A DNA stretch of 64,000 bases from assembly GCF_030851345.1 (NCBI RefSeq), contig NZ_JALPNU010000002.1:310001-374000 (forward strand), in the 5' to 3' direction. How positions within the stretch are numbered: the first letter of the stretch is position 1; each line of letters starts with the position of its first letter. The position numbers and the translations under genes were made by a program. This document shows, one piece after another, positions 16,677-26,627 of the stretch. The stretch is from Marinifilum sp. D714. GTDB taxonomy: Bacteria; Bacteroidota; Bacteroidia; Bacteroidales; Marinifilaceae. The notes beneath the pieces are model-generated. The model ran no database searches. It was not told the DNA's origin and worked only from the letters and a program-made list of their open reading frames with translations.

Positions 16677-18065
16677 CTAATGCAATAGAATTGCTTGTAA
16701 ATAGTACACTCCAGCACCAGCTAAATAGCCGATGAATGCAAGAAGTGTAATCTTCTTTAAGTACCAGATAAAATCGATTTTTTCCATACCCATTGCAGCA
16801 ACACCAGCAGCAGATCCAATGATCAACATAGATCCACCTGTACCAGCACAATATGCAAGGAATTCCCAGAATAAACCATCTTGAACGAAGTTTGCAGCAT
16901 AACCAACAGCTTCTGCGCCTTCGATAGGATACATTCCCATTGCAGCAGCAACCAATGGTACGTTATCCACAATTGATGAAAGAACACCAATAATAAGGTT
17001 GATGATATAGATATCGTGAACATTCTTATCCAGCCATGATGCTAAAATATCGAGGTGACCTGCAGATTGTAGACTTGATACGGCAGTAAGTATACCTAGA
17101 AAGAACAATACAGTAGGAACGTCAACTTTTTTCAAAATTCCGGTAACATTTAAACGGCTTTTGAATTCATGTTCTTTGTTACGGTGCATAATTTCAGTAA
17201 CAACCCACATTAAACCTAAACCGAATAACATTCCCAAGTATGGAGGCAAATGAGTAACTGTTTTAAATACAGGAACAAAAAGTAACGATGCAACACCTAA
17301 ACAAAGAATGGATACTCTTTCCTTATGGCTTGTATACTCTTGCTCCTCACCTTCAGAAAGTGCAGGACGAGTAACATTTCCTTTCAGGTATGTACTTACA
17401 ATAATCAATGGAACAAGCATTGTAAATAAACTAGGAACAATTACACGAGTAATGATATTGATTGTTGTAACCTGACCACCAATCCAAAGCATAATGGTAG
17501 TTACGTCACCAATTGGAGACCATGCACCACCGGCATTTGCAGCCAATACAACCATTGAAGCAAAGAACCAACGATCTTTTTGGTCGTCAATTAATTTACG
17601 GATTAATGCTACAATAACAATTGTAGTAGTTAAGTTATCAAGAGCAGCAGACATGAAGAAAGTTAAAACACTTAATACCCAAAGCAATTTTACTTTGTTG
17701 GTAGTTTTAATCTTGTCGGTAATGATTTTAAAGCCTTGGTGTTGGTCTACGATTTCGACAATTGTCATGGCTCCCAAAAGGAAGAAGAGAATTGTGGAAA
17801 TTTCAGACAGATGGTGAAGAACTTCATGATGAGTTATGAAGTCTAGCATTCCATGTGCATTATCCATTCCTGGATTATGCGCTACGTATTCATTCCAAGC
17901 TCTACTTACTCCCGATGAAAGGATATCAACTCCGCCAAATACGTAAATAGTCCAAGTTAACACCCCGATTAAAAGTGCGGATGCTGCTTTGTCAATTTTT
18001 AGTGGATGTTCAAGGGCAATTGCTGTATAACCCAGAACAAATACCACAACCATTAATACAAACAT
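16677..18065 (-). CDS. nhaD: NhaD-type sodium:proton antiporter
   Basis: This 462-residue membrane protein has about twelve hydrophobic segments and belongs to the ion transporter superfamily. Family features include LDNLTTTIVIVAL, NAGGAWSPIGDVTTIMLW and VDNVPLVAAAMGMYP, two inverted-repeat-like Asp/Asn-containing broken-helix motifs that bind the ion. NhaD exchanges cytoplasmic Na+ (or Li+) for external H+, important in saline habitats and consistent with the Na+-linked Rnf complex in the same window. It is a single-gene transcript. The start at MFVLMVVVF leads straight into the first helix. Confidence 0.93.
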   Translation of the reverse strand: MFVLMVVVFVLGYTAIALEHPLKIDKAASALLIGVLTWTIYVFGGVDILSSGVSRAWNEYVAHNPGMDNAHGMLDFITHHEVLHHLSEISTILFFLLGAMTIVEIVDQHQGFKIITDKIKTTNKVKLLWVLSVLTFFMSAALDNLTTTIVIVALIRKLIDDQKDRWFFASMVVLAANAGGAWSPIGDVTTIMLWIGGQVTTINIITRVIVPSLFTMLVPLIIVSTYLKGNVTRPALSEGEEQEYTSHKERVSILCLGVASLLFVPVFKTVTHLPPYLGMLFGLGLMWVVTEIMHRNKEHEFKSRLNVTGILKKVDVPTVLFFLGILTAVSSLQSAGHLDILASWLDKNVHDIYIINLIIGVLSSIVDNVPLVAAAMGMYPIEGAEAVGYAANFVQDGLFWEFLAYCAGTGGSMLIIGSAAGVAAMGMEKIDFIWYLKKITLLAFIGYLAGAGVYYLQAILLH

Positions 18066-18216
18066 AATAATTGATTATTTTAGGTGATTTAAATTTTTTA
18101 GATACTTAAACTGCTAATATACTAATATTTGTTTTCCAAAATCAGTTAGCAATTAAAGAAAAAAATCGAGAATTATTAATGCTGCAGAACATTGAGGGAG
18201 TGAATTTAAAGCAGTT

Positions 18217-21200
18217 CTATTCTGCTTTATCCTTTTTATTGTCCTTGTTTTTATTGCCTCTTAAAAAGCTCATGTATTTTTTGAATAGCCCAGAGAATGT
18301 ATTAAAATCCTCTTTGTAAAAAATACCTATTCCTTGTGTATTTCTAGACTCCTCGTAGACCAAATATTCATTTGATCGCGTGAATGCTTTTAACTGTAAT
18401 TTTCCTTTTTTATCCAGTTTAATATTCACATCCACATCACCAACAATATCATTGGCTCTTTCTTGGCTGTTACTAGTACCAACATTACCGTTGATGGTTA
18501 CCTTATCGTCGAAAACCTGGGTTGATAGAGCGACTTGAATTTCATCGCTGGTAAGATTATCGCCTGGACGATAACTTACACCAATATCAAAATCGTTGCT
18601 AATTTGGCTTAGCCAATTGGATAGTTGGTTGGATAGTAACTCACTGGTAGTAACACCAACGGCATAACTCGAGTTTTTGTTTTCGAAATCGGGATCAGTT
18701 GATCGAAGATATTCAGGTGTGTAAAATCTATTTAAAACCAAAAGAGATAGAATTTGTTTATTAGTCTCATCTTCTGTAGAAAACAAGCCTTCAAGAATAC
18801 TCTGTGTTTGCTGATCTAAAGTAGGAAATGCAATGTTAAATTTGATGATTGGATTTTCAAGGTTTTGGCTAAGGTTCATGTTACATTGAACTGGAATCTT
18901 TCTGTTGATGTCTATGTAAGGCGTATTCAACAGCAGGTCGTACAAGGTTGTTTTAACGTTGTAAACTGCATCGATATTAACAGTAGCGTTGTAAGGATCG
19001 CCCGCCCATTTTATATTTCCACCATTTGAAAGGTCGAACTTTTTGTTAATTACATTCTGCAAGGTGAAAAGGTAACTACCTTTTTGAATGGTGTAGTCAC
19101 CAAAGATCTTAAATTCCCCTTTGGTATCGATTTCTAGTTTTAGATTTCCATTTCCTTTGGCTTTAAGAACATCACCAATCTGTGAATCAAAAATAATTTG
19201 AATGTCAGTTTCAGGAGTAATTTCAAGGTCGCAATTCATACGAATTCCGGATAAATCAATTTTGTATTCCTCTTCTTCAGTATTTGGATCTGTTCTGTTG
19301 GTATTTATAAAAGTGATAAAATTACTTTCCTGAATGTCGCCATTATTGTTTATGGGAACATAAACCCTTGTGTTTTTATCCGTTTTTGCTCTAATTTCTA
19401 TTTCCAGATCATCAATTGGCCCAAATAGGTGTGTGATACCTGTTACATATGCTTCGCCATAAAACAATTCATTATCGGATTCTTTTGTGTCCAGAACATT
19501 AAAGTTTACAGTATTTACTGAAAGATCTAGTTGAAAATTATTGAATTGCTCATGTGTAATTGCTCCAAATAGTAAAGCAGATTGATCATTTTGATCGTTA
19601 ATTGTGAAATTATCGAATCGGAGTTCGCCAGGCATTATGCTAATGCTATCATTACAGTGATATGTAGTTTTTAGTGCATTTACAGTAAATTCGGCTTCAT
19701 CAAATTTCAATTTCCCAACTGGCTTTAAATCATCAGTACGACCTTCGATATGTACATTCCCTGATGTGTTACCTTTGATATTAGAGATGTTTTCCTGAAG
19801 ATAAGGATTTAACAGTTCCATTCTCATTTTATCGATATTGATATCCATATTTAAAGAATCAGAATCTGGGAAATATCCTCCAGTTATCTCTAACTCTTTA
19901 CGCGATGAGAAATCTGTAAATGATGAAAAACTTAACTTCTTTTGATATTTATCCCAATCACTAATAAGGAATAAATTGCCTAGAGTATCCTGATTAAGGA
20001 TTAAATCCTCAATCATTACGTTTGAATTGGATAGCCTGTCACCATAGAAGTCCGAAACCTGAATATATCCTTTAACAGTACCATTGATTCCAATATTTTG
20101 TTTTCGCGTTAAGTCATTTAAATTCTTCAGACTAATGTTTTGAATTCTGAAGTTTATACTGTCATTGGGATTGTTTGAGATTTTGCCATCTAAACCAAAG
20201 AATTGATTCTCGCGAGAAATTTTAAAATTATCAATTTCATAACTGGTACTATCGATAACAATTCGAGATTCGGGAATAGACCATATGCTATCAGCCATAA
20301 TAATTGTGCTTGGCAGCAAGCTAATATCCCATTTTACATTTTCTGATTTTTTTGACTTCTCAACTTCGCCTTCTGCTGATAAAAATCCACTATATGTAAC
20401 TTTATCCCAATTGTTCCAAAGTACATCGAGTTTGATTTTATTTTTTTCAGCAATTAATTTTTGAGACAGGTTGTACAACCCAAAACTATCAGAGAATTTA
20501 AGCTTATTGGTTCTTCCTTTTAAGGTAAGTTTATCACTATTGGTACTTAAGTCAACTTTTAATTCATCAAAAGATTTTCCTTCTACTACTAGTTTTGGAG
20601 TTTCAAAATGAAGGTTCAATTTACGATCCACAGCAATTATTTCACCTTCCAAATTGGTTTCTGGTGCAATGCTAAAATTAGGGAACAACACCGAAGTAAT
20701 TGGTTCTGTATCCTTAAGTTTTAATTGAAACTTAAAATTATTGGTGCTATCTATTTTTTCGTATTCTTTATCAGGAGCATAGGCAGGCAAATAGTAATAG
20801 GCAAGGTTGGCAATGGAGGATATTAATTTACCAACTTCATAATTTCCTTCAACTTTAGCATCCGAAACATCCGAATTTAAGATCATTCTTTTGAATTCCG
20901 GAGACGTAAAAGAGTTAATGGTAAATTTATTCAAAAGGAATTCGCCTAAGCTATTCTTATAACTGGTGTTGTTAATTTCAATAATACCATTGGCATTATC
21001 AAAACTACTACCAGTAAAGTTTGCATTAACAGACAAGCTAAGTTCCGCTTTCTGATCGCTTGTGTTTAAATGTAATGGAAATAGTTTTGCATGAGTTAGG
21101 TGAGAACTAAAGTTCATTGTTGGAATCTCTTGAGAGAAATCCACCTTACCAGCAAAATCAAAACCTATGTTAGGGTCTTCAATCGAAACTTTACCATCAA

Positions 21201-22737
21201 ATTGTGATTCCGAGAAGAAACCGTTCAGTGTTAAGTTTTTGTATTCGTAATCGTAAAAGTCAACTTCACTAATGTTTCCTTTCATGATTCCTTGGGTGGT
21301 TTCAGGTGAAGTGAAGCCACTAATTGAAACATTTAGTGAGATTTTACCCACTTTTTCCTGCCCGATTAATCCGCCCAGGTTAAAATTTTCTGTTCTTAAA
21401 TCACCATTAAAATCCAGCTTGTTATTTCCTTGATTTGGTTTAAACAGAATGTCGGTTTTCAAATCTCCCAATTCGGTATTGAAATTTCCATAGAACACAA
21501 AATCATTGATGAAACCATTAAATTTTCCTTTGTATTGTATCAATCCAAGATTGTTAAAATAATCTGGCAATTTAAAATGTTCTTTTGAATAGCCAGGAAT
21601 ATAAACCTTTTCAATATCTGAGATACTAGTGGTTAACTCTTTAAAATCGGCTTCAAGGTAGGTGTCACTCAGGTATGGCAATCCATTCATATAAAACCTT
21701 CCCTTCAAAGCAGTGTTGTTGCCATATGCAATATCAATATCTCGTCCTCTTAGGTCAAAAATAGTACCATACAGTTTCCCTGATAAATAACCTGTTTCTC
21801 TAAAACCCAACAGTTTTTCATTGAAATAAGCCAGATCTAAAAAGCTTATTCTTGAAGATTTAAGCAGGAAATCGAGTTGCATTTTTTTTGTGAACTTAGC
21901 CCAATATTTTTTGTGTGGTTCATAATTGAAATAAAGATGTTCTGCTACTAATTTACTATGTTCTGAAATAATGTTCACATCAGACAATCCCCATTGATGG
22001 CTGGTAAACCAATTGTTGGCTTTAAAATCTTTTAATACAAACCCTGATTTTTCTTTACAGCTAAGATGTTGTAGAAAAAACCCAACGGAATCGCCTACTA
22101 CTTTTATGTTTCTGGCCTGAATGTTTAGGTCAGTAACAAAAATGTCATCATAGTTCATTCCAAAGTCTTGCGGCACGTAATCAATGGTTTTATACCCAAA
22201 ACTCGAGTTTTCCATATCAACATTTGCCACTGATATTTCCCATGATTTTTGATCTGTCCCCTCAAGCTTGGAAGAATTGCCACTTGATAAGGAATCTATA
22301 AATACTTCGATATTTAAGTTCCGTTCTTCATCTTCGTAAAGGTTGAAGAAGGTTTTAGAAAGGGTAAGTTTATTAATGTAAATCTCTTTTTTGCCAAAAC
22401 TAAACGAATCAATCTTGGCTTTTAAGTTGTCAATGTAAATTAAGGTATCCTGTCTGTAATCCTCAATATACAATCCTTTTAAAACAATACTTTTAAAGGG
22501 AGAGATGTTTACTCCTTTAATGCTAATTGGCGTGCGAGTTTGTTCCGACAAATAATTTGCAATTTTCCTGCTTACATGAGTTTGAACTGTACTGCTTAGG
22601 AAAAGCAAATACATGATGCAGGGAATCATAATGATAACTGCTACAGTCCAAATTGATATTTTGAAAAATTTTTTAATAATTTTGCCGTTTTGTGAGTTGC
22701 ACAAAATTAGGTAAAAAGAAGAAAAAAGTAACAACAT
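18217..22737 (-). CDS. tamB: TamB-like translocation and assembly module / AsmA-superfamily protein
   Basis: This 1,506-residue protein has one N-terminal membrane anchor (IWTVAVIIMIPCIMYLLFL, about residues 30-48). A very long stretch of repeating beta structure follows, full of DxNGxL/FxGK-type phrases, then a C-terminal DUF490-type TamB domain (about residues 1100-1480). Such proteins are rod-like periplasmic bridges that carry phospholipids or help outer-membrane protein assembly. No BamA/TamA-type partner is adjacent. The chosen start gives 26 residues before the anchor; a later start is possible. It is divergent from tsaD with only about 85 bases between starts. A weak hairpin (18208-18228) overlaps the stop. 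Confidence 0.9.
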   Translation of the reverse strand: MLLLFSSFYLILCNSQNGKIIKKFFKISIWTVAVIIMIPCIMYLLFLSSTVQTHVSRKIANYLSEQTRTPISIKGVNISPFKSIVLKGLYIEDYRQDTLIYIDNLKAKIDSFSFGKKEIYINKLTLSKTFFNLYEDEERNLNIEVFIDSLSSGNSSKLEGTDQKSWEISVANVDMENSSFGYKTIDYVPQDFGMNYDDIFVTDLNIQARNIKVVGDSVGFFLQHLSCKEKSGFVLKDFKANNWFTSHQWGLSDVNIISEHSKLVAEHLYFNYEPHKKYWAKFTKKMQLDFLLKSSRISFLDLAYFNEKLLGFRETGYLSGKLYGTIFDLRGRDIDIAYGNNTALKGRFYMNGLPYLSDTYLEADFKELTTSISDIEKVYIPGYSKEHFKLPDYFNNLGLIQYKGKFNGFINDFVFYGNFNTELGDLKTDILFKPNQGNNKLDFNGDLRTENFNLGGLIGQEKVGKISLNVSISGFTSPETTQGIMKGNISEVDFYDYEYKNLTLNGFFSESQFDGKVSIEDPNIGFDFAGKVDFSQEIPTMNFSSHLTHAKLFPLHLNTSDQKAELSLSVNANFTGSSFDNANGIIEINNTSYKNSLGEFLLNKFTINSFTSPEFKRMILNSDVSDAKVEGNYEVGKLISSIANLAYYYLPAYAPDKEYEKIDSTNNFKFQLKLKDTEPITSVLFPNFSIAPETNLEGEIIAVDRKLNLHFETPKLVVEGKSFDELKVDLSTNSDKLTLKGRTNKLKFSDSFGLYNLSQKLIAEKNKIKLDVLWNNWDKVTYSGFLSAEGEVEKSKKSENVKWDISLLPSTIIMADSIWSIPESRIVIDSTSYEIDNFKISRENQFFGLDGKISNNPNDSINFRIQNISLKNLNDLTRKQNIGINGTVKGYIQVSDFYGDRLSNSNVMIEDLILNQDTLGNLFLISDWDKYQKKLSFSSFTDFSSRKELEITGGYFPDSDSLNMDINIDKMRMELLNPYLQENISNIKGNTSGNVHIEGRTDDLKPVGKLKFDEAEFTVNALKTTYHCNDSISIMPGELRFDNFTINDQNDQSALLFGAITHEQFNNFQLDLSVNTVNFNVLDTKESDNELFYGEAYVTGITHLFGPIDDLEIEIRAKTDKNTRVYVPINNNGDIQESNFITFINTNRTDPNTEEEEYKIDLSGIRMNCDLEITPETDIQIIFDSQIGDVLKAKGNGNLKLEIDTKGEFKIFGDYTIQKGSYLFTLQNVINKKFDLSNGGNIKWAGDPYNATVNIDAVYNVKTTLYDLLLNTPYIDINRKIPVQCNMNLSQNLENPIIKFNIAFPTLDQQTQSILEGLFSTEDETNKQILSLLVLNRFYTPEYLRSTDPDFENKNSSYAVGVTTSELLSNQLSNWLSQISNDFDIGVSYRPGDNLTSDEIQVALSTQVFDDKVTINGNVGTSNSQERANDIVGDVDVNIKLDKKGKLQLKAFTRSNEYLVYEESRNTQGIGIFYKEDFNTFSGLFKKYMSFLRGNKNKDNKKDKAE

Positions 22738-22821
22738 TAAAGGGTGATTGGGAGCTTTTTTGATTTTTTTAACTATTGGTAGGATAAATCAATTTAATTG
22801 CCCGACATAATAAATAAAAAG

Positions 22822-23844
22822 ATGAGTATAACTATTCTTGGAATTGAATCATCATGCGATGATACTTCCGCATCGATATTAAAGGATGGAATTATTTATT
22901 CCAACATTATAGCCAACCAAACGGTACATATGGATTATGGTGGGGTAGTGCCAGAATTGGCTTCGCGTGCTCATCAGCAAAACATTATACCTGTTGTGCA
23001 TCAAGCTATGGAGAAAGCAGGGGTTACTGCCGATGAAATTGATGCAGTGGCTTTTACAAGAGGACCAGGTTTGTTAGGCTCGTTAATGGTGGGTACATCA
23101 TTTGCAAAAGGATTTGCAATGGCAAAAAATATTCCTTTGATTGAGGTGAATCACTTGCAAGCTCATATTTTGGCTCATTTTATAGATGATTTAAAAAATA
23201 CTTACGATCATCCAGAATTTCCATTTTTGGCTTTGCTAGTTTCTGGTGGTAATTCGCAAATCATTGTTGTAAAGGATCATTTGGAAATGGAAGTAATTGG
23301 TGAAACCATTGATGATGCAGCAGGAGAGGCTTTTGATAAGTGTGCAAAGGTTATGGGATTGCCTTATCCTGGAGGTCCGATTATTGATAGAAATGCGAAA
23401 CAGGGAAATCCACATGCATTTGAATTTAGCAGACCAAAAATTCAAGGATTGGATTACAGTTTTAGTGGTTTGAAAACTTCTTTTCTATACTTCATTCGAG
23501 ATAAAGTGAAAGAAAATCCAAACTTTGTTCAGGAAAATATGAATGATTTGTGTGCATCTTTGCAGTATACGATTGTAGATATTTTAATGAACAAGGTTAA
23601 AAGAGCAGCTCGCGAAACGGGAATTAAGCAGGTTGCCATTGCTGGTGGAGTTTCGGCGAACTCAGGGTTACAAAATGCACTACACGAAGCTGCTGAAAAA
23701 TTTAACTGGAAGGTTTATGTTCCTCAGTTGGGTTACTCTTTGGATAATGCGGCCATGATTGCTATAACAGGTTACTTTAAATATTTAAAGAAAGAGTTTG
23801 TGGGGCAGGAAACGGCTCCATTTGCCAGAATGACAATTAAATAA
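22822..23844 (+). CDS. tsaD: tRNA N6-adenosine threonylcarbamoyltransferase
   Basis: From ATG 22822 the protein has 340 residues, the usual TsaD length; a TTG at 22798 would add 8 residues and is less likely. TsaD transfers threonylcarbamoyl to A37 of ANN-decoding tRNAs, with TsaB and TsaE, and is essential in most bacteria. It has the ASKHA-fold start TILGIESSCDDTSASIL, the metal-binding histidines in NHLQAHILAH, the glycine motif LVSGGNSQI and the C-terminal AIAGGVSANSGLQ. The gene is monocistronic and divergent from tamB. Confidence 0.97.
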   Translation: MSITILGIESSCDDTSASILKDGIIYSNIIANQTVHMDYGGVVPELASRAHQQNIIPVVHQAMEKAGVTADEIDAVAFTRGPGLLGSLMVGTSFAKGFAMAKNIPLIEVNHLQAHILAHFIDDLKNTYDHPEFPFLALLVSGGNSQIIVVKDHLEMEVIGETIDDAAGEAFDKCAKVMGLPYPGGPIIDRNAKQGNPHAFEFSRPKIQGLDYSFSGLKTSFLYFIRDKVKENPNFVQENMNDLCASLQYTIVDILMNKVKRAARETGIKQVAIAGGVSANSGLQNALHEAAEKFNWKVYVPQLGYSLDNAAMIAITGYFKYLKKEFVGQETAPFARMTIK

Positions 23845-23870
23845 TCATACAGATCATTTGACATAATATA

Positions 23871-23899
23871 AAACGGAAGCTTTTTAGCTTCCGTTTTTT
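23871..23899. terminator. Terminator between convergent tsaD and membrane protein gene
   Basis: AAACGGAAGC (23871-23880) and GCTTCCGTTT (23887-23896) form a perfect 10-bp stem with a 6-nt loop and a T-run on the plus strand. It overlaps the last two bases of the convergent gene that ends at 23898. Confidence 0.9.
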
Positions 23900-24341
23900 A
23901 TTCGGTAATGTTTAAATAGTTTTTCAGAACTGATATAGAATGATCATTAAAGTGGACTAAATCAAGAATTAATACCTCCTTGTTTTTGAGCTTTAGTTTC
24001 ATTTTGTGATTTTCTATTTTAATATCATTGATATCTTTCAGGTATACCTTTATTTCTTTCGAGTGCCATCCTGTTTTGTACTTTAGTTTTCTAGAATTGA
24101 TGGTAAGGTATTCTTTAGGGTACAAAAACTTACATCCCCAAAGCAAACCAACAAAATAAACAGCCACAGTACCAAGAGCAAAGGTTAGATAGTTGCCATG
24201 TGGTAGAAAATTAAAATACCTGTTAAAAACATACAGCAATATTGCCGAAACCATAAAAGCAATCGCTAAAGCCAACTGTTTTCCTCTGGCTTCATTGTTA
24301 TTGATTTTGTGGTCTCTGATGTCGAATTCGAATTGGAGCAT
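23898..24341 (-). CDS. Hypothetical membrane protein, PH-like
   Basis: This 147-residue protein has a charged N-terminus (EFDIRDHKINNNEARGK), two hydrophobic segments (about residues 25-42 and 52-70), and a soluble part with alternating strands (YLTINSRKLKYKTGWHSKEIKVYLKDINDIKIEN). That layout resembles bacterial PH-domain membrane proteins of the YdbT/bPH2 type, but the match is only by general shape. No catalytic motif is visible. It is convergent with tsaD and lies 65 bases downstream of the CYTH gene on the same strand, so the two could share a transcript. Confidence 0.7.
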   Translation of the reverse strand: MLQFEFDIRDHKINNNEARGKQLALAIAFMVSAILLYVFNRYFNFLPHGNYLTFALGTVAVYFVGLLWGCKFLYPKEYLTINSRKLKYKTGWHSKEIKVYLKDINDIKIENHKMKLKLKNKEVLILDLVHFNDHSISVLKNYLNITE

Positions 24342-24406
24342 TTTTAGTTTCTTAAGAGTCTTCCCCTAAAGTTACTAAATAACCAAGTTTTAATAAATAA
24401 AAAATT

Positions 24407-24949
24407 TCATTCCTCAATTAAAATCTGGTTGAATAAACTGTTTTGTTCCAATAAATCGCTATACGATTGAGAAATCAAATCCTTGGCATTTATTTCCAGT
24501 AATTTGATATAGAAATTGCATTGTTCCTGTAGCTTTGCCTTCGGGATATTTCCATTCATATCAATGGCTTCAATTTCTACAAATTTACCAAGTCCTTTTA
24601 CATCATCAATATGAAATTTTACATTCTCGATAAAATAGATTTCTCTTTTTTTATCTACTACGCACCTACTTCCCATCGCTTTTTCAAGTATCTCTTTTAA
24701 AGTAGAATCAGTTTTGGTTTGGTACAAGTTCACCCTACTTTCTCTTGAACCCTTTGTGTCTTCACGAAAATAGTGAATCAGGTTGTTTTCAATTTTTCCT
24801 TCACGCAATTTTAAACGTCCCGATTTGGCATGAAAATAGGTGTCAATTTGATGATCAACTCCTTTAAAATCGGCGTTATTCGATTTTAAAATTTCACGAA
24901 CTCTATCTTGGTTTTTACAGTGGGCTTTAATTTCTACAGTTACTGGCAT
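24407..24949 (-). CDS. CYTH domain protein, CyaB-like (class IV adenylyl cyclase family)
   Basis: This 180-residue protein fits the CYTH (CyaB-thiamine triphosphatase) tunnel fold. The N-terminal VEIKAHC corresponds to the ExExK metal/phosphate motif in shortened form. QIDTYFHAKSGRLKLREG follows in the usual place, then the basic and acidic strands LIHYFREDT, VVDKKREIYFIENVKFHIDDV and KFVEIEAID. Members cleave triphosphorylated substrates (ATP to cAMP, thiamine triphosphate, inorganic triphosphate); the CyaB-like subgroup is best matched, without proof of activity. A membrane-bound class III cyclase also lies in the window at 47601-48671. Confidence 0.82.
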   Translation of the reverse strand: MPVTVEIKAHCKNQDRVREILKSNNADFKGVDHQIDTYFHAKSGRLKLREGKIENNLIHYFREDTKGSRESRVNLYQTKTDSTLKEILEKAMGSRCVVDKKREIYFIENVKFHIDDVKGLGKFVEIEAIDMNGNIPKAKLQEQCNFYIKLLEINAKDLISQSYSDLLEQNSLFNQILIEE

Positions 24950-25215
24950 CTTTTCGTATTTTGCTTTTAATATGTCCGAAATATCGTAAAAAATGATCTT
25001 AATTGAAGAATTTAGCTTGGTAAAAGAGAATGAAAAGAAATCGGTAATGCGATTGTTTTTATGCGAAACAGCTTTTATGATGATTCTATATCGTTCTACT
25101 TCAGTGGAAAGGTGCAGAATGTTTTAGCTTGGGCAATTTTTCTTAACAGAATTGCCTTTCAAAAAGTTTTTGTATTGATTTACTCTGGTGGAAAGAAGTA
25201 TGAGTTTTCAGCTTA

Positions 25216-25785
25216 TTAGTCTTGTGCCGATAACTCAATAAGCTTGTTACTAATTTCATTAAGCTCAAGCACAAAATCAACATCACATTTTGTTAAAGCG
25301 GCTTTGGGCATGATTGAAGCAACCGCATTTTCAGGATTTTCAACAAGGGTAGTTCCTCCGTAATCTTTAATGGCTTTAAGGCCATAGGCACCATCTTGAT
25401 TAAGACCAGTTAATATTACACCAACCAATCTATTTTTATAAGTCCAGGCTGCTGATTCAAAAAGCACGTCGATTGAAGGGCGAGAGTGATGTACTTTTGG
25501 ATCGGCCGAAAATGATATCGTTTCATCATTCTCAACCATCATGTGGTAATTGGGAGGGGCAAAATATACATAGCCTTTCTTGATTTCATCTTTTTCCTCG
25601 GCTTCTTTAATACAGAGTTGGCTTGTGCTGTTTAAATATTGAACAAACGAATCATTATTATTGTCGCCAATATGCAGTACTACAAGAATTGGGAGTTTAA
25701 AATCGGCAGGCAATGCAGGAATAATTGTTTTCAAAGCTTCCAAGCCTCCAAATGATGTTCCAATGACCAATGCTTTATTCATCAA
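25216..25785 (-). CDS. cheB: CheB-type protein-glutamate methylesterase without receiver domain
   Basis: This 189-residue protein is only the CheB catalytic domain. The triad is visible: Ser11 in GTSFGG, His38 in VLHIGDN, and Asp in TGLNQDGAYG near residue 132. It would remove methyl esters from, or deamidate, glutamyl residues of a signalling protein. The phosphorylation-controlled receiver domain of classical CheB is absent, so control must come from a partner, perhaps the receivers of the adjacent hybrid kinases. It overlaps the cheR stop by 4 bases. No chemoreceptor, CheA, CheW or flagellar gene is in the window. Confidence 0.93.
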   Translation of the reverse strand: MMNKALVIGTSFGGLEALKTIIPALPADFKLPILVVLHIGDNNNDSFVQYLNSTSQLCIKEAEEKDEIKKGYVYFAPPNYHMMVENDETISFSADPKVHHSRPSIDVLFESAAWTYKNRLVGVILTGLNQDGAYGLKAIKDYGGTTLVENPENAVASIMPKAALTKCDVDFVLELNEISNKLIELSAQD

Positions 25786-26624
25786 CCAATTTTCTTTTTA
25801 AAGATTTTTTGCTTGGAATCAATATCTACAAAGCTGTGCTCGTGTTGTGTAAATCGAAGCGATTCTTTCGATCCCAAACAAAGGTGACCACTATGAACCA
25901 AACTTTCATGAAATAGGTTTATTACTTTATTCTGTAGCTCCCGGTTAAAGTAAATCAGTACATTACGACATAAAATCAAATTTACCTCGGCAAATACATG
26001 ATCGGTAACCAAATTATGGTCGGCAAAAACCACTTGCTTTGAAAGTGCCTGGTCAAACTTTATAGAACCATATTTTAAGGTGTAGTAATCGGATAGTTTT
26101 TCTTTGCCACCAGATTTAATATAGTTGCGCTGAAATTTATCCAATTCCTGGGTTTTATAAATTCCATGCTTGGCAATTTCAAGCACTTTACGATTGAAGT
26201 CAGTAGCATAAACCTGACATCTGTCCAATAAACCCTCTTCTTTTAACAGAATGGCAAGCGAGTATACCTCTTCGCCTGTTGAGCAACCAGCATGCCATAT
26301 TTTAATAAAAGGATAGGTTTTAAGAGTTGGTACTACATTTTCTCGAAAGGACTTGTAAAAATCCGGATCGCGAAACATTTCAGTTACATTAATCGACAAG
26401 TCTTCCAATAAATCGATAAAAAAAGCTTTATCACGAAGCACTTTTTCTTGCATTTGTGAAATGGATGTAAAGTGACCAACAGACATTCTGTGCAATAATC
26501 GGCGCTTTACATGCGCTTTAGAATAATCCCTAAAGTCGTAGCTGTATTTTTGAAACACAGCTTCTAGAAACAGGGGAATTTCTATATCGATATTATCAAT
26601 TACCAAAGACTTGTTCTGCTCCAT
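25782..26624 (-). CDS. cheR: CheR-type protein-glutamate O-methyltransferase
   Basis: This 280-residue protein has the CheR N-terminal helical domain (YSYDFRDYSKAHVKRRLLHRM) and a SAM-binding domain with IWHAGCSTGEEVYSLAILL (motif I) and LILCRNVLIYF (motif IV). It methylates glutamate side chains on a receptor-like protein using SAM. It lies 3 bases downstream of a hybrid kinase gene and overlaps cheB by 4, indicating translational coupling. In Bacteroidota such CheR/CheB pairs beside hybrid kinases are not tied to flagella; the substrate may be the kinase coiled coil upstream, which is inference. Confidence 0.94.
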   Translation of the reverse strand: MEQNKSLVIDNIDIEIPLFLEAVFQKYSYDFRDYSKAHVKRRLLHRMSVGHFTSISQMQEKVLRDKAFFIDLLEDLSINVTEMFRDPDFYKSFRENVVPTLKTYPFIKIWHAGCSTGEEVYSLAILLKEEGLLDRCQVYATDFNRKVLEIAKHGIYKTQELDKFQRNYIKSGGKEKLSDYYTLKYGSIKFDQALSKQVVFADHNLVTDHVFAEVNLILCRNVLIYFNRELQNKVINLFHESLVHSGHLCLGSKESLRFTQHEHSFVDIDSKQKIFKKKIG

Positions 26625-26627
26625 TCT

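Noticed and set aside
24993-25127. 44-codon plus-strand frame followed by a GGCAATT/AATTGCC hairpin (25132-25156)
   Set aside because: No family resemblance, no promoter, and the hairpin lacks a good T-run; it may be chance in the gap between the CYTH gene and cheB.
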